64,000 nt of DNA, taken from positions 8,869,296-8,933,295 of the forward strand of contig OX637292.1 in the NCBI GenBank assembly GCA_951799445.1, in the 5' to 3' direction. The position numbers and the translations under genes are program-made. Shown here piece after piece: positions 11,402 through 24,879 of the stretch. The DNA is from Pseudisothecium myosuroides (Eukaryota; Streptophyta; Bryopsida; Hypnales; Lembophyllaceae). Numbering within the stretch: position 1 is the stretch's first letter; every line of letters begins with the position of its first letter. The notes beneath the pieces were generated by a model, which was not told where the DNA came from, did not search any database, and worked only from the letters and a program-made list of their open reading frames with translations.

Positions 11402-14400
11402 GGTTGGAAGGAACATTTTCATTGACATTTTCAAACATCCTCCCTGAATTTTTCATAACTTTTTTTGGAGGCTTAAAAATCACAAAAAAAAATTTGAAGA
11501 TGAAAGTTAGCTTAAATTTACAATTCTTTTTAGTTCAAAAGTTCTTGTAATAAGTTATTCTACTATACCAAAATGAGGTCTAAAATTTTACTTTGAGCAT
11601 AAATCCTAAGTTTTAACAATGAATGGTCAAGCCTTCATCATCAAATATCGTTTGAGGATTGATGACAAACAATGGATTTGATTATAAGAACGAATTCTCC
11701 ATCCTTCCTTCCTATAAATGTCAAAGAAACAATTGTTTCATTTTACCATCAAACTTTTTCTGGATGGTAGTTTGTCAAATGACAAATTGGTAATTGATTC
11801 AATGGATTCTTTGGGAGTTTTTTTTTTTTTTTTTTTTCAAATATGCGACGCTTAGGTGTAACCTCCCCATTAGGCCAAAGGAAGCCACAGAGCAACTACC
11901 TCTCTGCCACCACCTCTTTGTACATCGTGTCAAATTTATTATTCCAAAAAAATGTCAAAGAAGTACTCCGTTTTGATCCTAGGGCAAGAAGCTGCCAGGA
12001 CCTTGCCCAAGCTCTTCCGGGCATTGCAATGCAAATTTTGTTGTAGTTGAAATTACCCTTCCCATGCTGCCCCCGTTCATGAAAAATGACATTTTCTCTT
12101 ATAATTCCTCAAAGGCACATCTAATTGTAAATTTTTTTGGTGGAGCAACAAAGTACTCCTTGTCCACACATCCACAAAAAATTCAAAAAATATAGTGATT
12201 TATTTTGTTTGTAGTGAGCTACCCAAAATCGCTATGTTGCCAAGAAACACAATTTGATCCTTTAGGGATTAAGATATTTTGGGAACAACAACTCTAAGAA
12301 ATAATTGGATATTGATAGAATTTTTCTCAATTAGTTTCATCATTTGTAGAAGCATCATGGTAACCCAAGGCAAATAAGTAGATTTAACCTCTAAAGCCCT
12401 ATGGCATGATTCCATGCTATTGGGCACTTTTGGACAGGCCCTTTTTAGTGCAATATTTGTTGGATTTTTGTAAAACTTTTATCATAGTTGTGTTTTACTA
12501 CCAGCTTGGTGCCTACAAAATTTTACAACAATCCAAGTGTGATTAAAAGTTATGCTTCAAAAAGACATTTTTTTAAATAGGAGCAGTTCGGGTAGCCATG
12601 ATAGATAGGTCCAATTGGACTAAAAATGTTTCCACACACTCTCAATTTACAATCATTAACATAATTCTAAAATTTGGAAGGCATACAAGCAAAATTTATG
12701 GACTTACAAGCTTTTGAAATTAGACGCTTTAATTTTTGGACATTGCTTGAAGAAAGAAAACTAATTTCAAAGTTGAGGAGTTAAATTTCTTATTGGGTGT
12801 GCTAGTTTTCAATTTAAGCACATACACTATATTAAAAGATGAAAACTAAAGTCTATCTCCTTTCTAGTTTTCATTGAATTTTGAATTTTTTGTAGTTGAC
12901 ATGCATATATGGAAGTGCATACAATGAAAAATAGATAATTTTCTACTTCAAACACTTAGATCTTACAAAAAGTAAAAAACTTGATTATGAAACTTTTTGC
13001 ACATATTCTACGTGAAGAAAAGATTAAAATTCTTCAAACTTGTTATAATTTTTCATTATGCATACTTTTTCAATCCGAAAATCTTGATCCCAAAGTGACC
13101 ATTTTTGCTTTATTTGGGCTCAAAATGCAAAGAAGCAAACCCTAAATCCTAAATTTGAAATTCAACTCATTTCTTTTTAGATTGTTTGATATTTAATGGT
13201 CAAAGATTGAGATGCCCTAGCATGAGATGAGTCATTTCATCTTGATTACATCAATCCAGTCTTGAAGGTAGAAAAATACACAAGGTTAGCTCCAAAATTT
13301 TCATCTTCATGGATTTTGTAAAAAGATTTAAAAACTTGCTCCTTATTTTGTAGTAGATAAAATTTACAAACTCATTGTGCTTTCACAAATGTACTCCAAC
13401 TTTATTAATGAAGAGTGATTGCTATTAGAAAAACAAAAGCAATATAACACACGAGGCATCTAAGAATTAATCTATACTAAAAAAATGAATGAACAAAAAA
13501 TTGAACACAAAAATAGTGGTTTTGGCTACTTGTTATTATTGGTAGTTGCTCCTAGGTTTGTGACATAGAGTCTACATCCAAAAGGAAGTAGTAAGGGTAG
13601 ATCTCACTTCCTATGTTTGTAAGATATGACTAATTGAATTGTTCCTAGTAGATTCTTCATTTACAATGGTCTTTGGACTAGCATTAGGAAGAGGAGGAAA
13701 TTAAATTTGTATTTCAAGACCTCTCTGTCTAATTTGGAGTCTCTACAAGCGGACTTTTATTGTATCAAAATCAAAAAATGATATATGAATTTTCTATAGT
13801 TAGAATTGCCTTTTGCCAAGTTCCTTGATACTTTCACTTCTATATTAGTAGTAAGAATTGCATGTAAGGAATTGCTCGGCCTTTTTGTCAAACTAAAATA
13901 AAGGCAAACCAAATTTCAAGTCCATTATTTAAAACTGTAGTTTCTTAGAAATTAAAAAGTTGTCTACCCTACTTGTCAAAAAAGGCTTGTAAGTTTAAAA
14001 CAAAGACTTACAAGCCCTCAAAATTACTTGTCAAATACACCTTTGAAAGTTGTCACTTCCCTCTTCCTAAAATCTTGTTGGCCAACAATTTACTCTACTC
14101 AACAAATTAAATATTGCTCACTTCTATGTAGAATTCCAGAATTTCTTTTGTCGTTATATACAAAGTTTGGCTGATTTTTGTATATGGAAGTCCGCTCTTC
14201 AATTTAGCCCACTGCAAGATTTCAAAAAGAATTCAAGTTTTCCAAATTCTACCATCCATGATAAACAATAAGGTAGTAACACCCATAACCATCACTGTAC
14301 CCATAATTATTACTTCTAAAATCTTAGAAAATCTATAGAAATTAATAGATATGATTACAAGGATGTACACTCGATGTACAACATTTGAACATCAGACCTA

Positions 14401-14654
14401 GTGTTGGTATTAGGTGCATTTGCAGTTGGCTCTTTAAAATTTCATAACTTATTCTCACAATAACCAAATAATACATTCAAAAGTGCACATACATATTTTT
14501 TCTCATGCTAGTAGAATCCTATAATTTGCTGGATGTTTATTAATAATAATCATGTTCAAAATCCTTAATTTGATGGTTATGGGTGTTGCTATCTTAAGTC
14601 ATTCTGATTTCCCCTGGATCACAAAATTTGGAGTTGACTTGAGTCCTCAAAATC
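11402..14654. other. AT-rich gene-free stretch
   Basis: No supportable gene. A poly-T tract at about 11,820-11,837 is followed by a slightly GC-richer segment (about 11,840-12,080), which could be a retroposed sequence in reverse orientation, but no flanking duplication was identified. The rest is low-complexity AT-rich DNA. Confidence 0.45.
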
Positions 14655-16262
14655 TAAGTTAGCCCTGCATGAATGACAAAAGCCCAGGCAGGTTGATAAT
14701 TTCCATGCAAAGTAGCCCACTAGCGCAGTCTCGGATTCTCCTGGTTTTCAGTTGAACTAAAGTAGAAGCACCAATAACTGATCATTTAAGCAATTTTGGA
14801 GCAAATTGTACGCAGTATGAGGTGATGGAAAAATTTCCCATGTAGGAAGATAAGGAATATGGGGATAGCAAAATTTTCACAATTTTATTCTCAAAATTGA
14901 AATTACTGTAAATTTTGGGAGCCAAAAAGTACTCTTCACCAATAGCCAATGTCAATAGTCTTTCAATTCCGATCATAGCCAAACTACTTTCTTGCTCACT
15001 ACTTTGGGGGCATATATCATGACCTTATTAGTCCCTACCTTGAAAAGAACAAAAAACACACATTCCAAGCTTGAGTTCCAATCTTGGTTGGAAATAGCGC
15101 ACCCTACTAGTTGGGTACTGGGCGTGATCTGTTAATGGTTCTTCTACCTTAAGTTAGTGTGCCCTGTGCCCTCGCCTGTGCTGTTCAACCTTTGTTGCAG
15201 TCAAAATAAAAGTAAAAGTGATTTTTTTTAATTTTTTGATTCATAAAAATTTCAAAATCTATAACTTTCACATCGCAGGTCTAAAGGTCACAAAACAAAG
15301 TCCAAGCACCCCTCCTTGCCGAGGGCTTTTCCGTGGGTTTGAAGCACACGACTGGGGATGCACGGTCTTGGAGATCTTACTGTAACAAACACATTAGAGG
15401 ATTTTTGGGCCTTTGGAAGACTGCGAGTTCCTGAACTGTGGGAACTCTGGGAACGCTACCAAATCATCAGTCTGACGTGGCTGAGAGATTGCCACGTTAG
15501 ATATTAATAATTAAAATTTCAGTTTTTTCTTATAAATTTTTAAAATAAAATTTCAATTTTTTATTTTTATTTTTTTTCTGACAGCAAGGGGCTAGTTCCC
15601 AATAACAGGAACAGCCTTGAAATAGTCTTCTAGAGGCTCAAATCTCCTCTAATGAAACAAACAAGCAAATTTAAGGTAATGGATAGATGGATGGATGTCA
15701 AAAAATATCCAATTGGAATTTCCAGGTGCCTTGATTTTTATTTGTTTTGGGGCACATTGCATGACAATTTTTATTTCAAAGGCAACGCCAAATGGCTTGA
15801 CTGGCAAATACACAATGAATAACTTACCGTAGTGAGAACTAATGTGCCATGTGCTGTTGCCATAGTCAAAATTAAAGTAAAAGTAATTTTCTAATTTCTT
15901 AAAACTGAAAATAACTCAAAAATCCATAACTTTGCTACCATAGCCCTGCATGAATTACCAAAGCCCAAGTAGGTTGATAATTTCCATGCACAGTTGCACA
16001 CTAGCGTAGTCTTGGACTCTTTCGGTCTTCAGTTGAACTAAATTAGTGTGCTCTATGCCGTTCAATTTGCCACAGTCAAAATAAAAGTAAAAGTGTTTTT
16101 TTAATTTTTTGATTCATAAAAATTTCAAAAATCTATAACTTTTACATCGCAAATCCAAACGTCACGTAACAAAGCTCGTGCACCCCTCTTTACCAAGGGC
16201 TTTCCAATAGTACCAAGAACATAACTAGGGGACGCACGGTCTGGAGATCTCACTATAACAAA
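14655..16262. repeat. Local direct duplication
   Basis: The stretch beginning 'agccctgcatgaat' (about 14,658) and the one beginning at about 15,943 are diverged direct copies. So are about 15,135-15,345 and about 16,037-16,215, which share 'cagtcaaaataaaagtaaaagtg' and downstream matches. A third, weaker copy of the latter part starts near 15,835. No gene. Confidence 0.65.
14785..15125. repeat. Repeat inverted relative to 57,210-57,545
   Basis: The stretch containing 'ttggttggaaatagcgcacc' at about 15,083 matches the inverse of 'ggggcactatttccaacc' at about 57,223. The match continues for some 300 bases. At 57.2 kb the block is absent from the paralogous segment, which indicates a mobile origin. 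It is interleaved here with the local direct duplication. Confidence 0.6.
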
Positions 16263-17571
16263 AAATTTAAACAAACAAACAAAACAAAACAAATAGCCTC
16301 ACTTAAGGTAATGGATGGATGGATGGATGGCTTGATTTTTGTTGAAGAAAACATGGGCACTTGCCCTTTCTTGCAAATGTAGAAGATAGCCAAGGTGGCA
16401 ATCAATGACAATGTTTTATATTTGTACTTGAAGGTGGATGCACGTTTTGGTGTCTCAATAACCATGTCACAATGTTGATTTCAAGGAGGGGTATGTATTT
16501 CAAAGTGAATATCACACAAAATACTATAGTTTTTTAATCTTGTTTTTGGATAAGAACACAAGAATTTGATTAAAAAAACATCCATGTATTTTTTGACAAC
16601 CAATGTCTATCAACATTGATTTATAAATTCTTAAAGATAAGTTTATGAACTGTCACAATAGTTAATTTCTACACACATGGACCTTTCTTAAAACATAAAT
16701 ACATAGAAATGGTTTATAGTAACTAATGTATAGTAAGAATAAATTAAAACATTCATTATCTAAAAATGAATTCTTTTGTGCCAACATCATTGTATTTATA
16801 TAGTTATAAACTTTTATAGAGTGAAAATTAGATCCAGTCTTTGGAAGTCATTTTTTTATGGAATAATTTTTTTTCCTTTGCGTAGTATATTTGAAGTTTT
16901 TATTAGGCATATTTTCAAAAAAAAAAAAAAAAAAACTTATGAAGGCTCAATCACTTATGATTGTTATGAAAGTTCTTTTTAAATGGTTGATTTAGTGTTA
17001 TGAAAGCTCTCTTTAGTGAATCAACTAGTGACAATATTGAGACATCCAACCATGCATCCACCTTAATTTGAAGAAAGGTTGTAAAGGAATTAGATGGAAT
17101 ATACTCAATTTGGATTAAAATGTTGGCAATGCAAAGACAAGATTTTAGTTCAAATGTTGGGTTTTCAAAAATAGATTTTACAATTTGACACTATTTTTGC
17201 CACTTGAAAAAAGATTGTGTAGACACAAAATCCTTGACATCTAAAAAATTCCATGAACTCCTTACAGCAAACACGTAGAAGACAACCTTTAGGCCTCATG
17301 CTTGTTTAGACCTTTAACCATACAAATCATATATGTTAACCCAATAGAAATGACAACTCTTGTGAAAAGGCCACTAAAAGGCGTGACTAAGGTGACTTGC
17401 TCCTAATGTATGTATATCCAAAATAGCCTTGAATATAGCCTTATAAGTATATGTTAAATTTGTAATAGTAATCAATCATTACATTATTGAAATTTTTTCC
17501 TTATTGGTCACTAAGTTTACTGAAAATTTGTCTATTTTGGTCATTGGTTACTGAATAAATACCTCATGTTA
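16263..17571. other. AT-rich gene-free stretch
   Basis: Contains a (GGAT)n microsatellite at about 16,310-16,330 and a poly-A run at about 16,918-16,936. No gene is supported. Confidence 0.45.
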
Positions 17572-17760
17572 ATCCCTAAAGGACCAAGGCCATTTTTTTT
17601 GTGAAAAACACTCAAAACAGAAATCTTTGCTGCGTTCACCCAAGAAACTTTAAAAAATATTTTTAAAATAAATCTAACTATATGATCTTGTATGTACCTA
17701 TTTGAGATCATGTGGTAAAATTTCATCAAGTTTGATGGTACGGATTGGAAGATATGAGCA
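17572..17760 (+). mobile_element. 5' fragment of the TTAA-flanked element family
   Basis: Begins TTAATCCCTAAAGGACC, matching the left ends at 21,515 and 42,534. The tail contains 'ggaagatatgagcatttgaag', as do other copies. No right end is visible, so it is truncated. Confidence 0.5.
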
Positions 17761-18277
17761 TTTGAAGTTGGAATTTTTTTTTTCCTTCATGCCCGAAAAC
17801 TCATACTTGTCTTTGACTAATGTTATAGGAAAAAACTTGTTCTACAAAAAATTGAGCATTAATTCCTCTATGTCGTAGACCATGTTAGGTTTATGTGAAA
17901 CGATTTTTAAAAGAATTGGAGTCGTCGAACATATCAAATATATTCTTGCAATGCAAAAAGCTGTTGAAAGTTGCATATACACTAGGTGAAATTCAAAGCA
18001 TTATGTACATTTCAAAATTTCAAATTAGTAAAATCTGAATGGTGAATACCAATACATCTCATTTTTCTACAACATCATAAAAAAGAAATGCAATTTTTTT
18101 TTCAACCTGAAAAGACAAAAAAACAATTTGAAGGCTAATATTTAGCTTAGGCTGCTAGTTTAGGAGGGATTGGCCTTTTGGGAGCCTGGCCCCTTCCATC
18201 TTCCCTTTCGAATGCGGGGAGGGATGGCAGGTGTAGTAGGGTAGGCGCTGTCAGATGGCCTCCCCGCCCCTCCAATG
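17761..18277. other. Gene-free spacer
   Basis: AT-rich, then a GC-richer patch at about 18,150-18,270 that supports no recognisable protein. Confidence 0.4.
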
Positions 18278-18517
18278 GTGCTAGTATGTGAGTCCAAGAA
18301 TGCGAGCTTGTAAGCATTGAGCTTACAATATATGTACCTATAATATAGATACCACATACTATAGAAGGTGTATGTATCATAAATACCTATAATATGGATA
18401 TTTGTAACATATATATCTTATAATCATAGTTAGTTTCTATAGTATATACACCTATAACATAGGTGTGTAGTATTCTAGGCTCATGGGCTCACACTACTAT
18501 GCTCACATAATAGCAAC
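18278..18517. mobile_element. MITE, second copy of the 2.4-kb family
   Basis: Begins GGTGCTAGTATGTGAGTC and ends with the imperfect inverse TGCTCACATAATAGCAAC. The body closely matches 2,402-2,648. Here it lies in unrelated flanking DNA, which confirms the element boundaries. Non-coding. Confidence 0.75.
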
Positions 18518-19626
18518 CCTCCCGGTACCTCTCCAGAGTTTCCAGTTTCTTGATCCCTCCCCGGTGTTCCCATCTTCCATGCCATGTTCTCGGTCATGTG
18601 ACAGATTTTGCAATTAATCTCCCACTTAGTTAAGTAATCTGCAAGGCCTGCAATGTTGGATTCCCCCCCTCTTATCCAACCACTTGCCCTTCTTCACTGC
18701 TCACTCAATCAACAGACACTTAGTGGACACATGCCTTGCCCGTCCTGCCCTTCCTCCCTCCCTTTGTGAAAAAAATGCCCATAACTTTTTGCTCCAAGGT
18801 CCAAACAAGGAAAAAAAATATATCCCCATATAGTTCTCTTGATTCTTCACCTCCACTAAAAGTTACAGAAAATCTTGCTAATTAGGATGTCTGCAGGTAC
18901 ATGCCCAAAACTCCATTTGTCCTCTGAAGGAACAATGGTCCTTTTGGGATTAACATGGTTGTCTATATTGATCTAAAAAGACGTCTAAAAATTAATAAAT
19001 TGCTTCTATTCCTACCAAACTATATTTTCAAACTTCAAATAGATATTAGGCAATTGAGTGCCGAAGTTGCTAGCAAAATATGGTGTTGCTACTAGTAAGA
19101 AATGATAGTGCTCTACAATTATAAGGTATACTATATTTGTCCAACACCATGTTTAATACATTTGAGGTTTCTAAACAAATGATGATGAATGTTGGATAAA
19201 CCTAAGTAATACTGACTTAACCAATTTCATAAGATGGATATTTCTATATGAATGTCTGTGAATATATATTTTTGGCTATAGGTTTTGGCAACTATATCCA
19301 ATGATTGCTAATAGGTCCTGAAACTCTATACTAGGTTATTTGAAAGTTGGTTATATACAAAGAATTGAGGGTATCTTACATGATAAAATCTTTAGCTCTA
19401 TAAATTGCTCAAGTAACATTTTGAAATTAATTGGGTTATTTTTGAGAATGATCATAAACAGTGGTTAGAATCAAAAATATATTTTGAAAAACAAATGTTA
19501 GAATTGTTGGAAAATAGCCAAATAGGGATAAAGAGGAAGATTATTAATTGGAGAAATATTTATGAATAATTTTTATTTTATTTTTAATATAATTAGTTTA
19601 ATATTTTTTCCATCCTTTGGGACTAT
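18518..19626. other. Gene-free stretch
   Basis: A GC-richer patch (about 18,520-18,780) gives way to AT-rich DNA. No gene or RNA is recognised. Confidence 0.4.
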
Positions 19627-20357
19627 GGGTGATTGCATGAAACACTTGTACTATTTTCCATCACATGTCGCGTGTTGATTAGTTTTTTGGCCATAATTTT
19701 TGGATTTTGACTCCAAATGATTCAAAACTCATAGGCAAGGTACTTCTGGCTATTTCAAAACCTGTCTATTTTTTTGGAATTTAAAAAAAATGTTTTACTA
19801 TTTAATAATAGACCCCAATATTATATCACAAATGCCAATTTGGAGGTTTTTAGTACTATTTAGTACCCATAAAAATGAATTTGGAGCTGAAATTTGGTAG
19901 AAATGGTCTTCAAATAGACTTGTAGCTATTATCTAAAGGAATTCTAAAAATACTTAATTTTATGTGGTATAGAAGTCCACAAAGTGAGCCCCTTTCTACT
20001 TGCATTTTGAAACATGTAAAAAATTATTTTGGTGGTTTTTTGGTGAATGGCCATCTCCATAGAGTTTCCACAATGTCCAATTTTTAATTTTTTTAATTTA
20101 AGATTTTTCTTATTTTCTACTAATTAAAACATCAAAGTATGTATTTTCTTGAGATTTGGCACTTTTCTAGTTTTCCTACTTAGAAAATTTTTAATGAATT
20201 TCCTTTGATGGTTACCTTCATTTTAAAGGTTCATACATTGGCCATATTTTTTAATTTAAAAAAAAAATTGATTTTCTAAATTTAAAGTACTTCCATAAAA
20301 ATTATGAGTATTGTTGCAAAACGCAACAAATAGTATAGGCGTTTTGTGCAATCACCC
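19627..20357 (+). mobile_element. DNA transposon-like element, family C, copy 1
   Basis: Starts GGGTGATTGCATGAAACACT and ends with an imperfect inverse ...GTGCAATCACCC. Three more members lie at 23,605, 38,411 and 44,150. The ends are asymmetric just inside the terminal repeat: one has 'tactattttccatcaca', the other 'gcaaaacgcaaca'. The flanks are CTAT and TTAT, one mismatch from the 4-bp duplication seen at 44,150. No transposase frame. Confidence 0.7.
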
Positions 20358-21514
20358 TTATGAAGTATGTGCATTGTGAAGAGTTGCTTTCAAAGTGTCT
20401 ACTCGTTCTTGAAATTTTTAATTAGAGAGAGAGACTCCCTGTCCTCTCCATTTCCTTTATGAAATCTAAAATCACACCTCAAATTGCCCTCGCTATGCAT
20501 TCTTCATTGATGCCCTTTGCTCCCCAACTATGACCATTTCCAACTATTACTTCCTAAATCCCTAGTTGAATTCCTAAATCAAATCAAGCGCCCAAAACAA
20601 GTCACGACAAGAATCTTGTGACAAGAATCTAGACAACGTTAGGAATGAGCAAGTTTGGAAGGATGGCAGCCAAGCTACTTATTTTTACATAGCCGGGGTG
20701 ACAAGGCTAGATAGGGTATTATCAGTGGAGATCAAATTAAAGCATGGGCCCGGCCTATTACTAGTGAAAGAGTAAAGATGCTCTAAACATTGCATTAGAC
20801 ATCATACAAGATTATTTTTTCGTAAAGTAACTTTTTCTTTCCCATCTAGGCTTAATCCCTAATTGTTTGAACAACTATACATGGTCGCTTCAAAATTTTA
20901 GGCTTGTTTGTGTGTAGGCAGTTAAATTCTTTTGATTGTTTTGAAAAATTTTATGAGCAATATTGAAGGTTATTATTAAAAGATTTTTATTTTCACTGAA
21001 AATGGTAAAGATTTGATTTTTGAGAGGTCCCTTCAAAGGCATATATGTACCATTAGTTGAAGACTAAAGCTTGCCAATTTCACTTGATTTGAGATCTAAA
21101 AAATAATATTTATCCATTTGCTTTGAAAATGGTTCCAGTAGAAAGACTTTAGTATTTTCATGATTTTCACTATTGAAAATTTAAACATGCAAGCATTGAG
21201 TTGAAGTTATTTGCGATTTCTACTAATTAAAAAAAATGCATTTGGACAATTGCAAGGTAGATTGTGTGACAAGTTTGATAGCTCTTCATTTGAACTCAAG
21301 GTTTTGGGAAGTACATTTTAGTGTGCTAACAAAATTTTAAGTTGTTCATGTCACCTCCAATCCCAAAAAATTCTTATAGGCAAATTTCTCAAATATTGTA
21401 GGGAGAAACATTATACTAAAAATAGGATATTTATAATTCTCTTGTTATAATCTCTTAATTCTGCCTATGCAATTTTACATTCAAAATTGGAATGCACACT
21501 AATAAGCAAGCTCT
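20358..21514. other. AT-rich gene-free stretch
   Basis: No gene. The patch at 20,440-20,790 is slightly GC-richer but has no recognisable product. Confidence 0.4.
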
Positions 21515-22438
21515 TTAACCCCTACAGGACAAATTTGCTATTTTTAGCAATATATAAATTTTGGGCAAGTACATGTGATTAGAGATTTCCATATTTTAGA
21601 CTGAATTTTTAGTGGAAGAAGGGGACATGGAATACCTTTAATATGCACTAAATTTCATGACATTTGGAAATAGGAATAAAAAAATTTGGCCTAATATGTT
21701 ACTTTACTTCGTAACTGGGTAGTCCAGGCCGATAAAAAAAATCACTTTTTTGAAATACAAAAATTTGAAATTGATTTTCTAGATTTATTTATATGCGGAA
21801 AGCTTTGAATCATTCTATTTTGATCAATGAGTCAAAAGTTATGAGGGTTTTTAGTTTACGAGCAGTTATGGATTTTCTACTCTAAAATAAACTTTGAAGT
21901 TTTTTATTTCACTCAATTTTCAATATTTTTTATTTCACTCAATATTTTATTTGAAAAAAATAAAATCACAAGATGTAGATGGTTTACTACAACATTTCAA
22001 CCATTGGGATTGACATTTTTCGATTCCATAATTAAATTCTTAACAATTTTGTATTTTGAATCATTCCTACTTACTGTTTTTTTCCTATATGTTGTACAAT
22101 TCCAAATGATTTGAAATTTTTTAAGCATGTAGCCAACTTGTTTAGGAAAAAGAATTCAAAGAAGCACCACCATTTTGGACATTTTTTCATAGAAAAGTGA
22201 GCTTGTGAAGTGCATTTGCCTTGTTTTTTGTAGGGCCCAAAAAATGATTTTAATAAACTTGAATATTTATACCTTGCAATCTACGTGGTGAAAATTTATG
22301 AAATTTTTACCACGTGTTCTCAAGTCAGCATACTACATGTGTCAAAAAAAGTTTTTTTCAAAATTTGGTACTTGTACTAAAAATGGCAGTTTTTGATCGT
22401 TTTTGGTGAAAACATAGTCATGGAACTTTAGAGGTTAA
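21515..22438 (+). mobile_element. TTAA-flanked transposon-like element (family B), copy 1
   Basis: Starts TTAACCCCTACAGGAC and ends GGAACTTTAGAGGTTAA. It aligns along its length with 42,534-43,456. Read with TTAA as target site, the terminal inverted repeats are CCCCTA(A/C)AGG and, inverted, C(C/T)CTTAAAG, as in TTAA-specific superfamilies such as piggyBac. No transposase is visible. Confidence 0.6.
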
Positions 22439-22949
22439 ACAAAATTACAATTAGATTTTGAAAAAAAAATAATTTTCTTCATTTAAGATAACTATGAGCC
22501 CATGTTCTTTTTTCATAGGAAAAACACACTTGGAAAGGCTTAGACACTTAGGAGTTAATTGAAGTTGATTTATACATGACAAAACGTTGTATAAGGGCAT
22601 CCGCATGGCTGATGCGGGAGGCAGGGATGCCAAGGCCCCATTTTGTATGCTTGTTCGGCAAGCCCCACGGTGACACAGGCTGGAGTACGGAATTGGGTCT
22701 GCACAGTTCTCGGTTGATCACCACCTAGTTCTTGTTTCTTGTGCCTGCTTTGGTTGTTGTGCTTGCTTTTCGATAGTTGCACATGCTTGGGGTGTTATGC
22801 GTGCTGCTCCAATTGTGTTTCCAAGCTAGAGTCAAACTCTACAATTTGTATCTTAAAAATTGTGACAAAGCAAATTGCATGCCCTCACAAGACTCCCCAT
22901 TTGGCCATGTGTTATTCAAAATATGAAGAGGCCGGTCATTTTTGATCTG
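22439..22949. other. Gene-free spacer
   Basis: Contains a short match (about 22,555-22,597) to 45,265-45,300 and a GC-richer patch at about 22,597-22,830. A GGGCATCCGCA motif resembling a transposon end lies at about 22,597. No gene is supported. Confidence 0.4.
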
Positions 22950-23604
22950 CTTAGGGCATCTCCACCGGTTCACTCTAAACGGTCCCTTCAAAGGGTTTTC
23001 CGTGCCCTTAAGCAAAACAAGGACCCACCAGTTGCAGCCTGTCATTATTTTCAACACTAGTCACTGAAAGTTTTTGTCACCACACTTGAAGCTCATGTCC
23101 CTTGCACGTTTGACTCTAGGCACGGTACTGACAAGAAGACCGAGTCACAGCACGTATTCCAATGGCGTCACGTGGGGCGAAGTTCGGGCAAGAGGAACAA
23201 CTGCCCATCGAGCGAGGCGTAGCAAGTGTTTTTTCCATTTTGAGCCCAGGATGAGCTTCACTTAAATTTTTTGTTGAGGCCTCACCAATTCACCAAGAAG
23301 ACATTTAAATTTACAGTTTAAAGTTAGGACTCATCAATTGTCCACGAAGAGATTTAAATTTAAGATTTTTTTGTTCTTGGTTCCATTTTGAGACCAAGAA
23401 GAGATTTGAATTTCTTTTCTTGGTTCCAATTTGGGACCAAGAAGAGATTTAAACTCTTTTTAGTTTTTTCATGGACTTATCAATTGACCAAGAATCAACT
23501 TAAATTTTCAATTTGAAATTAGAACTCATCAATTGACCAAGATAGTGGAAACAATATGAGAATAGTGAGTTTGTTTGGATTTTAAATCCCTAAACCGAAA
23601 TAGT

Positions 23605-24345
23605 GGGTCGTTGCAAGAAAGAGTGTCCGTTTTTGTTCCACTTTGGCTATTTTCGGCTAGTACTCTAGTACTATGAGCTTTTTGCATATGAATTTTTTAA
23701 AATAAAATAAAATAAAGATAATTAGTATAACACTAAAAATAGCATATCACCAAAATTTCAAACCTAAAAAAAATCTAGGTCAAAAGTTATTCACTAAAAC
23801 GTGTGAGTTGAAATTTCAAAGAAAATACATACTTTAACGTTTTAATTTGTAAAAAATAGGAAATTTTTTTTTTAAAGAAATTTAAAATAGACCATTTAGG
23901 AAGGCTTTATGACGCAGAGATTTCAACAAAAAAAAGGATCTTGGAACCATCTTCACTATTCAAAACTACGCACGCAAAGAAGCCCTCTTTGCATGGACGT
24001 AGACAACATAAAATAAAATATTTTTAAATGCCCTTTGGTAGAAACATGAGTTCCTACTATGAGAATAGACCATAGAAATTTCAGCTCTAAATCATTAATT
24101 TGGGGACTCCATAGTACTCAAAACCCTTAAAACTCAAAACATGACATATTAAGTTAATTGATTTTTAAATATAAAATGATTTTTTTAAATTTCTGAAAAA
24201 TATAAGATATAATGATACTCAAGACATACAACTTCAATAAGAATTTCAAATTCATGCGAGCCAATCTTCAGAAGTTATTGCAAACGAAAGTTGAAACACT
24301 TTGTCTGTGACAAATATCTAGTACCACTCTTTCTTGCAATGATCC
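23605..24345 (-). mobile_element. Family C element inserted in the left TIR of the composite element
   Basis: Starts GGGTCGTTGCAAGAAAGA and ends with the inverse ...TCTTTCTTGCAATGATCC. It is flanked by TAGT on both sides (23,601-23,604 and 24,346-24,349). Its interior aligns with 44,150-44,884. Orientation is opposite to the members at 19,627 and 38,411. Its absence from the right TIR shows it inserted after the inverted repeats formed. Confidence 0.7.
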
Positions 24346-24469
24346 TAGTACTCTTTTCCAATATGAATTCATTATATTTAGATGTTTCAAGTTTCATGTT
24401 TATTGGAATTCATATTTAAAAAGAAAATACTATTTTCATTACGTTTGATTTGAATTATGTTAAAACATG

Positions 24470-24860
24470 AAAGTGTATTGAGGTGCGTTGAGGTGGACCT
24501 CAACACACCTCAACACACCTCAACACACCTCAACACACTTTTTAGTTTTTATTTTGATCTCAATTCAAATACAAAAAAGTAAAAGTGTGTTGAGGTGGGT
24601 TGAGGTACCTCAACACACTTTTTAGTTTTTCTTTTCATCTCAATTCAAATACAAAAAAGTAAAAGTGTGGTGAGGTGGGTTGAGGTCCACCTCAACCCAC
24701 CTCAACCCACTTTTTAGTTTTTCTTTTCATCTCAATTCAAATACATAAAAATAAAAGTGTGTTGAGGTGTGTTGAGGTCCACCTCAACACATCTCAACAC
24801 ACTTTTTAGTTTTTCTTTTGATCTCAATTCAAATACAAAAAAGTATTCAGCACACTTTTT
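24470..24860. repeat. Palindromic subterminal tandem repeats, left TIR
   Basis: About four monomers of roughly 80-95 bases each combine a linker ('ctttttagtttttcttttcatctc') with an inverted repeat built of TGAGGTGGGTTGAGG and CCTCAACCCACCTCA arms. The mirror-image right TIR has about two monomers (30,190-30,375). Confidence 0.8.
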
Positions 24861-24879
24861 TTTAAGGTCCCCTACAGGA

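Noticed and set aside
24470..24860. CRISPR-like appearance of regularly spaced repeats
   Set aside because: The spacers are identical linkers, the repeats are palindromic and plant-like, and the block belongs to a transposon TIR.
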